Assembly: GCA_023423795.1 (NCBI GenBank)
Contig: JAFAEX010000082.1
Span: 1-36,172, forward strand
From: Chloroflexota bacterium
Lineage (GTDB): Bacteria; Chloroflexota; Chloroflexia; Thermomicrobiales; UBA6265
Length of the DNA stretch: 36,172 nt
Reading direction: 5' to 3'
Part shown: piece after piece, positions 8,879-16,388 of the stretch
Numbering within the stretch: the stretch's first letter is position 1
Layout: each line of letters begins with the position of its first letter
The notes under the pieces: model-generated
What the model was told of the DNA's origin: nothing
Database searches by the model: none
The model's input: the letters and a program-made list of their open reading frames with translations, nothing else
Translations under genes and position numbers: made by a program

Positions 8879-9065
8879 GCGATGATGGCGGTTGCGAAAA
8901 CAATGCGGCCATCGCCCGCGTCCCCCCGGGGATGATGGCGTTTGCCAGCATAGTCCGGGCATCGCGCCCGCCGCTCGGTCGGTACCTGCATCGAACAGGC
9001 AACCGCCATCAACCTCGGTCGGACGCGCGCGATGGCCGCATTGTTTTCGCAACCGCCATCATCGC
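8879..9065. mobile_element. MITE-like element with perfect 37-bp terminal inverted repeats
   Basis: The arms 8879-8915 and 9029-9065 are exact reverse complements over 37 bases, starting GCGATGATGGCGGTTGCG and running through aaaacaatgcggccatcgc. The 113-bp core has a second, weaker inverted pair (8931-8945 and 8997-9011) with the same GATGGCGKTTGC ends. It is non-coding and 187 bp long. Perfect arms suggest it is the youngest or best preserved member here. Confidence 0.75.
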
Positions 9066-9077
9066 TCCGGCCCCGCC

Positions 9078-9328
9078 ATTTATTCGGTATTGATTCGGTG
9101 TTTATTCGCCATTTATTCGGTTGCGACACCCCGCGTACGTACGCGGTAAACCGACCGAACTGAGTTTTATTCGCGGCCCCTCCCACCCGCAGCGCCCGGC
9201 GCCCTTCCCGGACGCGCCCGCGCCGCTCGCGTAGCAGGGCATGCCGAAGAAACCCGGACTCCGCATAGTTACGGGCAAACCGCCACCGAAAAAACGGCGA
9301 ATAAATACCGAACAAATACCGAATAAAT
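9078..9328. repeat. AT-rich inverted repeat built of TTTATTCGG-type words
   Basis: The arms 9078-9110 and 9296-9328 match at 30 of 33 positions. Each arm contains two or three copies of attcggt/tttattcg. The 185-bp spacer includes a perfect palindrome ccgcgtacgtacgcgg (9131-9146). It stands out as AT-rich in GC-rich DNA. It could be a different MITE family or a protein-binding array. Confidence 0.65.
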
Positions 9329-9412
9329 CGGTGCGGACGCGTCATCGTCCCGCCCACCAGCGACGGGGAACGACCGTGGTTGACGGCGGCCCCTCGCGTC
9401 ATGCCGCTTCCG

Positions 9413-9510
9413 CCCGTGCCCAGCCCCGGAGGGGCTTCGTTCCCGTAGCCCGGGGTTTCAACCCCGGGCGGGCGTGGGCGATGGCCGGATCAATAAAGCA
9501 ACCGCCATCA
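9413..9510. repeat. Family-1 half element
   Basis: This matches the right half of full copies A and B: ccggaggggcttcgttcccg, then gtagcccggggtttcaaccc, then the end motif gcaaccgccatca at 9498-9510. The left inner arm is missing. The outer end pairs by inverted similarity with 8783-8813. Confidence 0.7.
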
Positions 9511-9676
9511 TCGCGCCCGCCCCGCCGATGCCCGGACTATTCTGGCAACCGCCGTAAGGGTCCTTTGTCCCCTCGGCCCGGTCCTTGAGGGCCGGGCTCG
9601 TGGCGCTCGCTGGACGCTCCGGGTTCCGCGAACCCGCCGCCTCACGCCTCCCGCCTCGTGCTATCCTTGTTCGGTT

Positions 9677-10831
9677 ATGGCAACCTCCCCCACCCTCCCC
9701 GCCGCACCCGAGATCGTCGTCGCCGAACCCGCGCCGATGCAGCCGAAACCGCTCCGCCTCGCCGGGCGGCGCGGCGAGCGCCCGCGCGGCCTCTACGACC
9801 TCGCGCTGCCCGAGTTGGAGGAGAACCTCGCCGGGCGCGGCCACCCCGCCTACCGCGCCCGCCAAATCTGGAACTGGGCCTACAAACGCCTCGCCGCCGA
9901 CTGGGCGGCGATGACCGACCTGCCCGCCGCCCTCCGCGCCGAGTTGGCCGGGTCGCTGCCCCTTTCCACGCTGGACGTCGTGCGCGAACTGACCGCCGAC
10001 GACGGCGAAACGATCAAGACCCTCTACCGCACCCGCGACGGCGAACTGGCCGAAACCGTCCTCATGCTCTACCCCGACCGCGCCACCGTCTGCGTCTCCT
10101 GCCAGGTCGGCTGCGCGGTCGGCTGCGCCTTCTGCGCCACCGGTCTCGGCGGGCTCACCCGCAACCTCACCACCGGCGAGATGGTCGCCCAGGTCGTCGG
10201 CGCCGCCCGCGCGGCAAGGGAGCGCGGCCGCGAACTGACCAACCTCGTGATGATGGGGATGGGCGAACCGCTCCACAACTACGCCGAAACGATGAAGTTC
10301 GTCGCCATCCTCAACGACCCCGCAGGGATGGGCTTCGGCGCGCGCCGCATCACCATCTCGACCTCCGGCGTCGTGCCCAACATCCTGAAACTGGCCGAGG
10401 AGCCCTGGCAGGTCAACCTCGCCGTCTCCCTCCACGCGCCGGACGACGCGATGCGCGACGACCTGGTGCCCATCAACCGCAAGCACCCGGTCGCCGAACT
10501 GATGGACGCCGTGCGCGCCTACATCGACCGCACCGGCCGCCGCGTCTCCTTCGAGTACGCGCTCATGCGCGGCATCAACGACTCGGACGACACCGCCCGC
10601 GCCCTCGCCGACCTGCTGCGCGGCACGCTCTGCCATGTCAACGTCATCCCGCTCAACCCGGTGGACGTCCTCCCCTACGAGCGGCCCGACCCGGCCGGCA
10701 TCGAGCGCTTCGCCGCCACCCTGCGCGACAGCGGCATCCCCACCACCGTCCGCTACTCCCGCGGCCTCGAGATCGACGCCGCCTGCGGCCAACTCCGCGC
10801 CAAGGCCGAGCGCCTCGCCGCCGACGCGTGA
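9677..10831 (+). CDS. rlmN: 23S rRNA (adenine-2503-C2)-methyltransferase
   Basis: A radical-SAM enzyme that methylates C2 of A2503 in 23S rRNA (and A37 of some tRNAs). It has 384 residues, the usual length plus about 30 at the N-terminus. The [4Fe-4S] ligands are Cys146, Cys150 and Cys153 in the CxxxCxxC of CAVGCAFCATG. Other family motifs are GMGEPLHNY, RITISTSG, VSLHA and the near-C-terminal AACGQLR with Cys370, the second catalytic cysteine. The ATG at 9677 has no clear ribosome site; an in-frame ATG at 9737 (residue 21) would also retain the whole family core. No operon partner is adjacent. Confidence 0.96.
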   Translation: MATSPTLPAAPEIVVAEPAPMQPKPLRLAGRRGERPRGLYDLALPELEENLAGRGHPAYRARQIWNWAYKRLAADWAAMTDLPAALRAELAGSLPLSTLDVVRELTADDGETIKTLYRTRDGELAETVLMLYPDRATVCVSCQVGCAVGCAFCATGLGGLTRNLTTGEMVAQVVGAARAARERGRELTNLVMMGMGEPLHNYAETMKFVAILNDPAGMGFGARRITISTSGVVPNILKLAEEPWQVNLAVSLHAPDDAMRDDLVPINRKHPVAELMDAVRAYIDRTGRRVSFEYALMRGINDSDDTARALADLLRGTLCHVNVIPLNPVDVLPYERPDPAGIERFAATLRDSGIPTTVRYSRGLEIDAACGQLRAKAERLAADA

Positions 10832-10960
10832 GACGCTCGGCGGAGCGACCACCGGTACGGCAGCACCGCCCGCTCGTCCCGCCGTTTTCAGGCGGACCTC
10901 GGACGAATCGGGGCAGGAGCGCCGCACCGATCGCCCGGATGCCGGAGGAATCCGGGGAGA

Positions 10961-10990
10961 AACGAGATCCCTCGACAGGCTCGGGATGAC
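10961..10990. repeat. Family-3 dispersed repeat (gagatccctcg...gctcgggatgac)
   Basis: A short imperfect palindrome, gagatccctcgacaggctcg followed by ggatgac. Related copies lie at 13077-13100 (inverted) and 21586-21667. Similar words are scattered through the intergenic DNA of many Chloroflexota. The rest of the 294-bp gap between rlmN and the next gene (10832-11125) shows no gene. Confidence 0.6.
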
Positions 10991-11125
10991 CGGGGGGCGG
11001 GCGACGCCGACGCGGTCCCAGCGCCACTGCCCCTCGGATTCGCCCCAACCGGGATCGGTCGCACCGGACCCCGCACCGGCACGCCCGCCCTCGCGGCAAC
11101 GCGTCCCAGGCGCGACACTGCCCGC

Positions 11126-11743
11126 ATGAGACCGGGCCGACTCCCCATCACCATCGCGCTGCTCGCCGCCCTCGCCGCGTGGCCGGCCACGCCCGCCGCG
11201 CCTGCGCCGCCCGCGACGCCGGCCCCGGTGACGCCCGTCGGCGCGGCCACCGTCTGGGGCGCCATCGAGACGCCCGGCGCGGTCGCCGTCGCGCTCACGA
11301 TCCGCAACGACGGCCCGCCCGACCGACTCGTCGCCGCTACCTCCCCGGTCGCCGCCAACGTCGAACTGCACCGAACCTCCGGCCACGGCCGCAACCGCGC
11401 GATGGCGCCGCTCGCCGGCGGCATCCCGATCCCCGCCGGCTACACCTTCCTCGACGCGGGCGGCGCGCACCCGATGCTGGCCGGTCTCCGCCATGACCTC
11501 GCGCAGGGCGACGAGTTTCCGCTCACCCTGCGCTTCGCCGCCGCCGGCGAGGTGACCGTCACCGTCCGCGTCCGCCGCCGGCAGGACGCCGCCGGGCTGC
11601 CGCCCGAACCGCCGGCGAGGGCGGGCCAGATCGAAGTCTCGCTGGCCTCCGCGCCGCCGGCCGGGCTGGGCAGCGCGGGTTCCGCCCACGAAACCGCGAC
11701 GCCGCACCCGGCCACCCCGGTTCGCGGCGCATCCGCCCCTTGA
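11126..11743 (+). CDS. Exported PCu(A)C-type copper chaperone
   Basis: A 205-residue exported protein with a signal peptide (ITIALLAALAAWPATPAAPA) and one PCu(A)C (DUF461) domain at about 40-152. The copper ligands fit the family pattern H-x10-M-x21-H-x-M exactly: His82, Met93, His115 and Met117. Such proteins bind copper outside the membrane and pass it to the CuA site of cytochrome c oxidase. The C-terminal tail (GQIEVSLASAPPAGLG) resembles the strand that usually opens this domain. A related but ligand-poor gene lies 570 bp downstream on the same strand, and a two-domain homologue is at 26428-27537. Confidence 0.85.
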   Translation: MRPGRLPITIALLAALAAWPATPAAPAPPATPAPVTPVGAATVWGAIETPGAVAVALTIRNDGPPDRLVAATSPVAANVELHRTSGHGRNRAMAPLAGGIPIPAGYTFLDAGGAHPMLAGLRHDLAQGDEFPLTLRFAAAGEVTVTVRVRRRQDAAGLPPEPPARAGQIEVSLASAPPAGLGSAGSAHETATPHPATPVRGASAP

Positions 11744-12313
11744 TAATCCGCCGGAATCGTCGCATACTGCGGCGCTGCCCTCGGGCACGGCGATCCAACG
11801 ACCGGAGTTGCCTACGCTTTCCACGGCAAGAACACCGAAACGCTTTCGTTTGCGCACGAAGCCCAGTCAGCCGATCGGGCCGGCCCGGCCGAACGCGCCG
11901 GTCGCCACCCGCGCATGGTGGCGATGCGCCATCGCCGTTGCCCTGTTGCTGCTCCTGCTGCCGTGCTCCCCTGCGTCATCGGCAGTCGCCGGTCCGCATC
12001 GCTCCGCCGCCGTCCACCGGGCGCACCTGCCGCGCCGCCTCGGCCAGCACCACCCCGGGCCCGGCAGCGCCACCCACGCCCGCGCCCGCCACGCCCCGGC
12101 ATCGGGCCAGGTTCCTGCGCGCCTCGTCCGGGCGCGGACGTTCCTCACCCCCGCCCCACCGGCCGCGCCGCGCCCGGCCGGCCACGCCGCCGAGCCGAGC
12201 GGTATGCATGTCCGGGTTCCCGGCGATCGGGTCGAGCCGCCCGCGTCGCCGCCGCCGCGCTGAGCGGTTGGCTGCCAGCCTTCGGCCCGACCGCGTCCCA
12301 CCCGGAGAAGCCC
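11744..12313. other. 570-bp gap with one doubtful reading frame
   Basis: No repeat of families 1-3 and no terminator hairpin was seen. The only candidate is the weak frame at 11808-12263. The last 60 bp should hold the ribosome site (ggagaag at 12304-12310) and perhaps a promoter of the next gene. Confidence 0.5.
11808..12263 (+). CDS. Doubtful small exported His/Pro-rich protein
   Basis: A 151-codon frame from a TTG whose ggag sits directly against it, too close for normal initiation. It has a signal-like stretch (CAIAVALLLLLLPCSPAS) followed by a His-, Pro- and Arg-rich tail without domain motifs. Its position between two copper-protein genes and the histidines make a metal-binding peptide imaginable. 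The lack of a good start and the overlap with other open frames make it likely to be spurious. Confidence 0.2.
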   Translation: MPTLSTARTPKRFRLRTKPSQPIGPARPNAPVATRAWWRCAIAVALLLLLLPCSPASSAVAGPHRSAAVHRAHLPRRLGQHHPGPGSATHARARHAPASGQVPARLVRARTFLTPAPPAAPRPAGHAAEPSGMHVRVPGDRVEPPASPPPR

Positions 12314-13051
12314 GTGACCCCCATCGTCGATACCAAGGATCCCGTGCAGCGGGTGCTGCTCGTGCTGCTCGCCGTCGCCGTTTCCTTCCTCGCGGTGACC
12401 TACCTCCGCCCCGACCTGTTCATGACCCAGGCGCGCCCGACCGCGCCGGCGTCGGCGTCCGCACCGGGCATGAAGCCCGCCACGATCGACGGCGGCCCGG
12501 TCGGCCTCGGCTCCGCGTCGGGGTCCGCGCCGCTCGCCACCCCGGCCGCCGGAGCGGACGAATCCGATCTCGGCACGACCGCCGCCGTCGCCTTCACCGT
12601 CGTCAACACCGGAACCGAACCCGACCGCCTGCTCGGCGCCGCCAGCGCCATCGGCGGCGATGCCGTCGTGGCCGAACGGTCCGGCGAGGGGCACGACGCC
12701 GTGACCCATCCGCTGGCCAACGGGTTGCCGATCCCGGCCGGCGCGTCGGTCGCGCTCGATCCGGACGGCACCCACCTGCTGCTCACCGGCATCACCCGGC
12801 CCGAGGACAAGGGCGACACGTTCCTCGTAACGCTGCGCTTCGAGCGGGCTGGCGAGGTCGAGGTCCCGGTGCAGGTCCGCAAGTCCGCCGAAAAGGCCCA
12901 GGCACACGCCGCCGCGCCGGTCGCCATCGGCAACCTCCGCATCGAGAACGCCTGGGCCCGCGCCGCCGACACGCCCGATCGCGGCTCCGCCGCCACGCCC
13001 CGCGCCGGGAGCGGTCACGACAAGGACGCACCCCCCGCCGATGCCCGTTAG
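12314..13051 (+). CDS. Membrane-anchored PCu(A)C-like protein lacking copper ligands
   Basis: A 245-residue protein starting at a GTG preceded by GGAGAAG. One transmembrane helix (about residues 11-30, VLLVLLAVAVSFLAV) anchors it with the rest outside. Residues about 85-190 align with the PCu(A)C domain of the neighbour (VVNTGTEPDRLLGA, HPLANGLPIPAGASVALDP, ERAGEVEVPVQV). The copper motif is broken: the first His is lost, the first Met is Thr131, and HxM has become HLL (His154 retained). The C-terminus ends with IGNLRIENAWARAAD, the strand that normally begins a PCu(A)C domain. It may be a structural or partner subunit, or a decaying duplicate. Confidence 0.75.
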   Translation: MTPIVDTKDPVQRVLLVLLAVAVSFLAVTYLRPDLFMTQARPTAPASASAPGMKPATIDGGPVGLGSASGSAPLATPAAGADESDLGTTAAVAFTVVNTGTEPDRLLGAASAIGGDAVVAERSGEGHDAVTHPLANGLPIPAGASVALDPDGTHLLLTGITRPEDKGDTFLVTLRFERAGEVEVPVQVRKSAEKAQAHAAAPVAIGNLRIENAWARAADTPDRGSAATPRAGSGHDKDAPPADAR

Positions 13052-13447
13052 CACGTGGCGGCGCCGGCCCAACCGCCATCCCGAGCGTATCGAGGGATTT
13101 CGCCGTTTTTCGGCTCGTCAAACGGAACCCGCCCTATCGCCGCCGTGTTTCTCACCCGCGCCGCCGGACGCAGGGGAAGGCCCAGCGCCCTCCCGCGTCC
13201 GTATGCCGCTTCGGCGCAGGCCGGCGCCGCACCCTCGCCTCCATCTGGCTTGCCAGGACGTTCAGCCAGCGAGGCGCGGCCACGGGCGATCCAGCGCGCC
13301 CGACGGCGGCCTAGAGCGACCGGCAATAGGGAATCGTCCGAGGCCGGCCGTCGCGTGGACGGGAACCGAAACCAGCCGCAACTGGCCGCGTTTGCCGGCC
13401 AGCCAACCATCCAGTGACGCGCGGGAGCGCCCTATTGCCGGTCGCTC
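13052..13447. other. Gene-free region with a family-3 repeat and a MITE
   Basis: Between two convergent genes lie an inverted family-3 copy (13077-13100, catcccgagcgtatcgaggg) and the 134-bp element at 13314-13447. The 200 bp between them show nothing recognisable. Confidence 0.65.
13314..13447. mobile_element. 134-bp MITE with perfect 18-bp ends and a CTA target duplication
   Basis: Terminal inverted repeats 13314-13331 (gagcgaccggcaataggg) and 13430-13447 are perfect over 18 bp. Both sides are flanked by CTA (13311-13313 and 13448-13450), consistent with a 3-bp target-site duplication. There is no internal gene. The right CTA is the TAG stop codon of the adjacent minus-strand gene, so the element sits flush against that stop without changing the protein. 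No transposase with matching ends is in the window. Confidence 0.7.
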
Positions 13448-14284
13448 CTAGCCGTCGATGACGACCCCTTCGCGGCGCGGCCCGAGCCCGGGCGGGCGTC
13501 CGTCCCCGCGGCGGCTGCCGGCCAGCACGCGGGCCAGCGCCGCCGCCGAATCCGCCGCCAGCCCCAACCGAGCGGCCCACACCTCGGGCCGCTCGTAGGC
13601 GTGCGCGATCCAGGCGGCGAGCCCGCCGGCGGCCCGGATTTCATCCGGATAATAGGCGGCCGTTTCGAACTCCAGCCCCTCGGTGCGCACCCCGACGAGC
13701 CGCCGCGCATCGTGCCGCAGCACGAACGCCGGCCATTCGAGGTCCGTCGCGTTGGTCGGCTCGGTGGAGTGGGTCAGCACGATGCGGACCCCTTCGCGGG
13801 CCAGCCAGCAGCAGCCGGCCGTCGCATCCAGCGCGCGCCCCGCCGCCAGCGACAGCGCCCGGTTGGTCGCGTCCTCGCAGGCGCGCTGCACGCGGGGATG
13901 GGTATTCCACGCCCGCCGGGTACGCCCGACGCAGGCGTACCACGGCCGGGGCGAACGGGTCGCCAGTTTCGCCGGCAGCGCGAACAACTCCTCCGGCCAG
14001 CGCTCGGCCCAGACCAGCCAGCGGTCGAAATCGATGGACAGCACGTCGCCGTCCGCCGCGCGCGAGGCCACCGCCAGCGCGTCCCGCCGGGCACGGCCGA
14101 CCAGCGGCCCGCCGGGAACCAGCAGCGCGCCGTACCCGGCCAGCGCCAACGCCGCTTCCTGGTCCGTCTCCGGGGTGACCGCCACCGCGACCGCGCCGTA
14201 ACGCGCCAACGCCGGACCCTGCCGCCGCAGCAGCGGCAGGGTCCGTCCGTCCGGGTCGTGCAGGGTAGCGGCCAGCGCGGTCAC
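13448..14284 (-). CDS. Conserved hypothetical protein
   Basis: A 278-residue soluble protein with a GTG start and no strong ribosome site. I recognise no functional domain. Visible patterns are HDPDGR near the start, alternating strand/helix segments (VAVAVTPET, ALLVPGG), SIDFDRWLVWAERWPEEL around residue 85, GRTRRAWNTHPRVQRACE around 120, DATAGCCWLAREG, and a C-terminal GLEFETAAYYPDEI. The alternating pattern with acidic turns recalls a Rossmann-like or GT-A-like fold, but no catalytic set can be named. It starts 46 bp after the darT stop on the same strand, so co-transcription with DarTG is possible. Its stop codon is part of the flanking CTA of the MITE. Confidence 0.75.
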   Translation of the reverse strand: MTALAATLHDPDGRTLPLLRRQGPALARYGAVAVAVTPETDQEAALALAGYGALLVPGGPLVGRARRDALAVASRAADGDVLSIDFDRWLVWAERWPEELFALPAKLATRSPRPWYACVGRTRRAWNTHPRVQRACEDATNRALSLAAGRALDATAGCCWLAREGVRIVLTHSTEPTNATDLEWPAFVLRHDARRLVGVRTEGLEFETAAYYPDEIRAAGGLAAWIAHAYERPEVWAARLGLAADSAAALARVLAGSRRGDGRPPGLGPRREGVVIDG

Positions 14285-14330
14285 CCGCGGATTGTCCGCT
14301 GGCGAACCGGAAACGGCAATCGCCCAGCCG

Positions 14331-15353
14331 TCACGGGCGGGCCGGCGGGATCAGCACGTCGTTGCCGGCCGGGTCGAACCAGCCAGTGAACGCCAGCGCG
14401 TCGTCCAGCCAGAGCGCCAACCGGAACCGATTGTTCCGCAGCGCTTCAGGCACGGCTGCCCGCCACGCATGTCGCGGATCGAGGTCGTAGGAAAACGCTT
14501 CTTCGCACTGCCATCCTGCTGCGTCACCCCAGCACGCCCGGGCGGAGAACCGGGGAAGCCCGCTCATTGGCGGGGTGCAAACAACCCGGACTTGCCGGCC
14601 CGCATCGACAAGTTGGACATCCTCGATGATGGTTTGCCGACAGCAGAACTCGCTATGGTTGATTCGGAGGTAACGATCGAGCGCGCCGATATCGCCGCCG
14701 TCCGCATTGACTAACGTACGCAATGTTTGCCGGTCGGCTGGCGAACGCACGAATACGGCCCGAAGCGAGTCCAGAGACAATTCGTCTGGAACGATGACCT
14801 CGGCTTGTTGGTGATGAATCGTTGTTGATGCATCGTTGGTTTCGTAGGGAGCCCGACGATCGTAGATGCGATCAAACGGCGATGCGAGGAACGACGCCAC
14901 ATCGTCGCCGATGACCGGGTTGGCATGCGACGCCAGGTTGCCCGCACTCCACTTCGTCCCCATGCGACCGAGGATGCTCGGCGCGTCGAACACGAACGCG
15001 ACCGGCACCGGGCAATGGGCGCCTTTCCAACGGTCTCCCGCGGGGCGCAACCCTTCGTTGCGGTAGAACGTCGGCGTTTTCGGACGAAAATAGAGCCGGA
15101 CGTGGCGATGGACCCAACCTGGGGTGCCGCCCATGATCTCCGCCGCCGAGGCAGCGGTTTGGAGCACACCAGCCCGCACCGCCTCGTCGTGGCACAACAA
15201 GCGACCCATCGCGAGAATCGACGCGGCGTTTTGGACGTCGGTGACATGGTACAGGTTACCGATCCAGCCGCGCTGAATCGAGTCGTAGGCAGGGTCGTGC
15301 TTCAGCCGAAGAGCGGCAGCTGCGATGTCGTCTGCGTCCGGTTTCCGCTCCAC
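14331..15353 (-). CDS. darT: DarT-like ssDNA ADP-ribosyltransferase toxin
   Basis: A 340-residue DarT (DUF4433) protein that by family transfers ADP-ribose from NAD+ to thymidine in single-stranded DNA, blocking replication. Matching segments: LYHVTDVQNAASILAMG (34-50), HVRLYFRPKTPTFYRNEG (84-101) with Arg86, CPVPVAFVFD (114-123), and AEVIVPDELSLDSLRAVFV with Glu185 as the probable catalytic glutamate. Residues about 240-340 form an extra beta-rich domain (QVRVVCTPP, LALWLDDALAFTGW), making it longer than the roughly 200-residue core. The GTG start has GGGAG just upstream and lies 52 bp inside the antitoxin gene, so translation is probably coupled. It may act as an abortive phage defence. Confidence 0.87.
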   Translation of the reverse strand: MERKPDADDIAAAALRLKHDPAYDSIQRGWIGNLYHVTDVQNAASILAMGRLLCHDEAVRAGVLQTAASAAEIMGGTPGWVHRHVRLYFRPKTPTFYRNEGLRPAGDRWKGAHCPVPVAFVFDAPSILGRMGTKWSAGNLASHANPVIGDDVASFLASPFDRIYDRRAPYETNDASTTIHHQQAEVIVPDELSLDSLRAVFVRSPADRQTLRTLVNADGGDIGALDRYLRINHSEFCCRQTIIEDVQLVDAGRQVRVVCTPPMSGLPRFSARACWGDAAGWQCEEAFSYDLDPRHAWRAAVPEALRNNRFRLALWLDDALAFTGWFDPAGNDVLIPPARP

Positions 15354-16270
15354 GGCGCACTCCCATCCCCACCCGGCCGCGCCGGGGCCGGCACGTTGTC
15401 GGTGATGGGATCGTAACGGACCGCGCGCGCCGATGGTTCCGCGAGCATTCGCGACACGTGCGCGTGTCTTTGGTCGGTCGGCGCATCGACGCGCACGGCC
15501 CGGGCAGGAGCGACCCCGGACGCGCGCTCCAGCAGGTCGAAGAGGGCATCAGGCGGCGCACCGACCAGCGCCGAGCCGTCCGCGTCGAGGAGGCCGCCGA
15601 CGGTCAGTTCCCGCCACACCCGATGCCAATCTTCGCGCGCGATCGGACCGGAAGTCGCGCCGTCGGCCGCATACACAACGGTTTCGCCGTTTCGGGTCCA
15701 GCCGGGAACCCCGCACTCCACGGCCGCGACGAGCCCGTCCCAGAACCGGGCGAACGACGGGTTCGGCGGCTCGCCGCGCAGCCACGCCACCAGCGCCTCG
15801 CCCTCCGGCCCGTCGGGCATCAGCGGCCTGCCGTCGGCGACGTGGATGGAGACGTCGATCGGCAGCGGGGCCAGCCAGCGCTCCATCATCGGGCGCACCT
15901 GCGTTTCCCAGTCCAGCCCGCCGTTGCCGCACCCGAGTTGCGGAAAGGCCACGCTCGTGATGCCGTAGTCGGCCCAAGTCGCGGCAAACGTCCTCAACCC
16001 CGCCTCGACGTCTTCTGGCCGCGAGCGCTGCCGCCAATGGCGCTTGGTCGGGAAGTTAAGCACCCACTTGTGCGGAGAGCGCCACAGGTGAAGGGAACCC
16101 GGCACGAGGTCGACGGCCTCGCAGCGCGCGACGTAGGCGTCGAACATCTCCGGCCAGACGGCCTTGAACTCCTTCGCCAGCCCCTTGCCCATCACCCCGA
16201 CGGTGTTGACCGTGTTCACCAGCACCTGCGCCGGTGAGGTGAAGAACCCGCCCAAAACGTAGGTGATCAT
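15302..16270 (-). CDS. darG: DarG-like macrodomain antitoxin (DNA ADP-ribosyl glycohydrolase)
   Basis: A 322-residue protein whose N-terminal macrodomain (about 1-155) removes ADP-ribose from DNA thymidine and so neutralises DarT. Signatures are VNTVNTVGVMGKGLAKEFK (Lys in GKG), GSLHLWRS, WVLNFPTKRHW and FPQLGCGNGGLDW, all typical of DarG rather than of general macrodomains. Residues about 165-300 form a second domain (helical, winged-helix-like spacing) that in the family binds DarT directly. The ATG at 16270 follows GGAGAG; upstream in-frame codons have no ribosome site. The gene precedes and overlaps darT, the reverse of the toxin-first order in M. tuberculosis. Confidence 0.88.
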   Translation of the reverse strand: MITYVLGGFFTSPAQVLVNTVNTVGVMGKGLAKEFKAVWPEMFDAYVARCEAVDLVPGSLHLWRSPHKWVLNFPTKRHWRQRSRPEDVEAGLRTFAATWADYGITSVAFPQLGCGNGGLDWETQVRPMMERWLAPLPIDVSIHVADGRPLMPDGPEGEALVAWLRGEPPNPSFARFWDGLVAAVECGVPGWTRNGETVVYAADGATSGPIAREDWHRVWRELTVGGLLDADGSALVGAPPDALFDLLERASGVAPARAVRVDAPTDQRHAHVSRMLAEPSARAVRYDPITDNVPAPARPGGDGSAPWSGNRTQTTSQLPLFG

Positions 16271-16388
16271 GGGGCTCTCCGATCCGTGCACGCCGAACGC
16301 ATGTTCGCATCGTACCATGCCGAAACGGGCCATGGGCGACGACGGGTTGGCGCGGGGAGCCGCCAGTGTAGCGCACCGGGCGACCGGC

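Larger units (their letters stand above)
8675..9676. other. 1-kb gene-free nest of mini-elements
   Basis: No plausible gene occurs here. The stretch holds a left-type family-2 half (8703-8782), several family-1 ends in both orientations, a perfect 37-bp inverted repeat (8879-8915 / 9029-9065), an AT-rich 33-bp inverted repeat (9078-9110 / 9296-9328), a family-1 half element (9413-9510) and a right-type family-2 half (9556-9606). Short sequences that stay open through it on either strand are repeat artefacts. The rlmN promoter should lie in 9607-9676. Confidence 0.75.

Noticed and set aside
8773..9402. Minus-strand frame with a readable stretch (RYLFGIYSPFF)
   Set aside because: It is produced by the AT-rich inverted repeat and MITE arms, has no ribosome site and no homologous domain, and includes several repeat copies.
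9458..11857. Long minus-strand open frame over rlmN and the PCu(A)C gene
   Set aside because: Antisense to rlmN with its conserved cysteines; composition is Gly/Val/Asp-rich and it runs through repeats.
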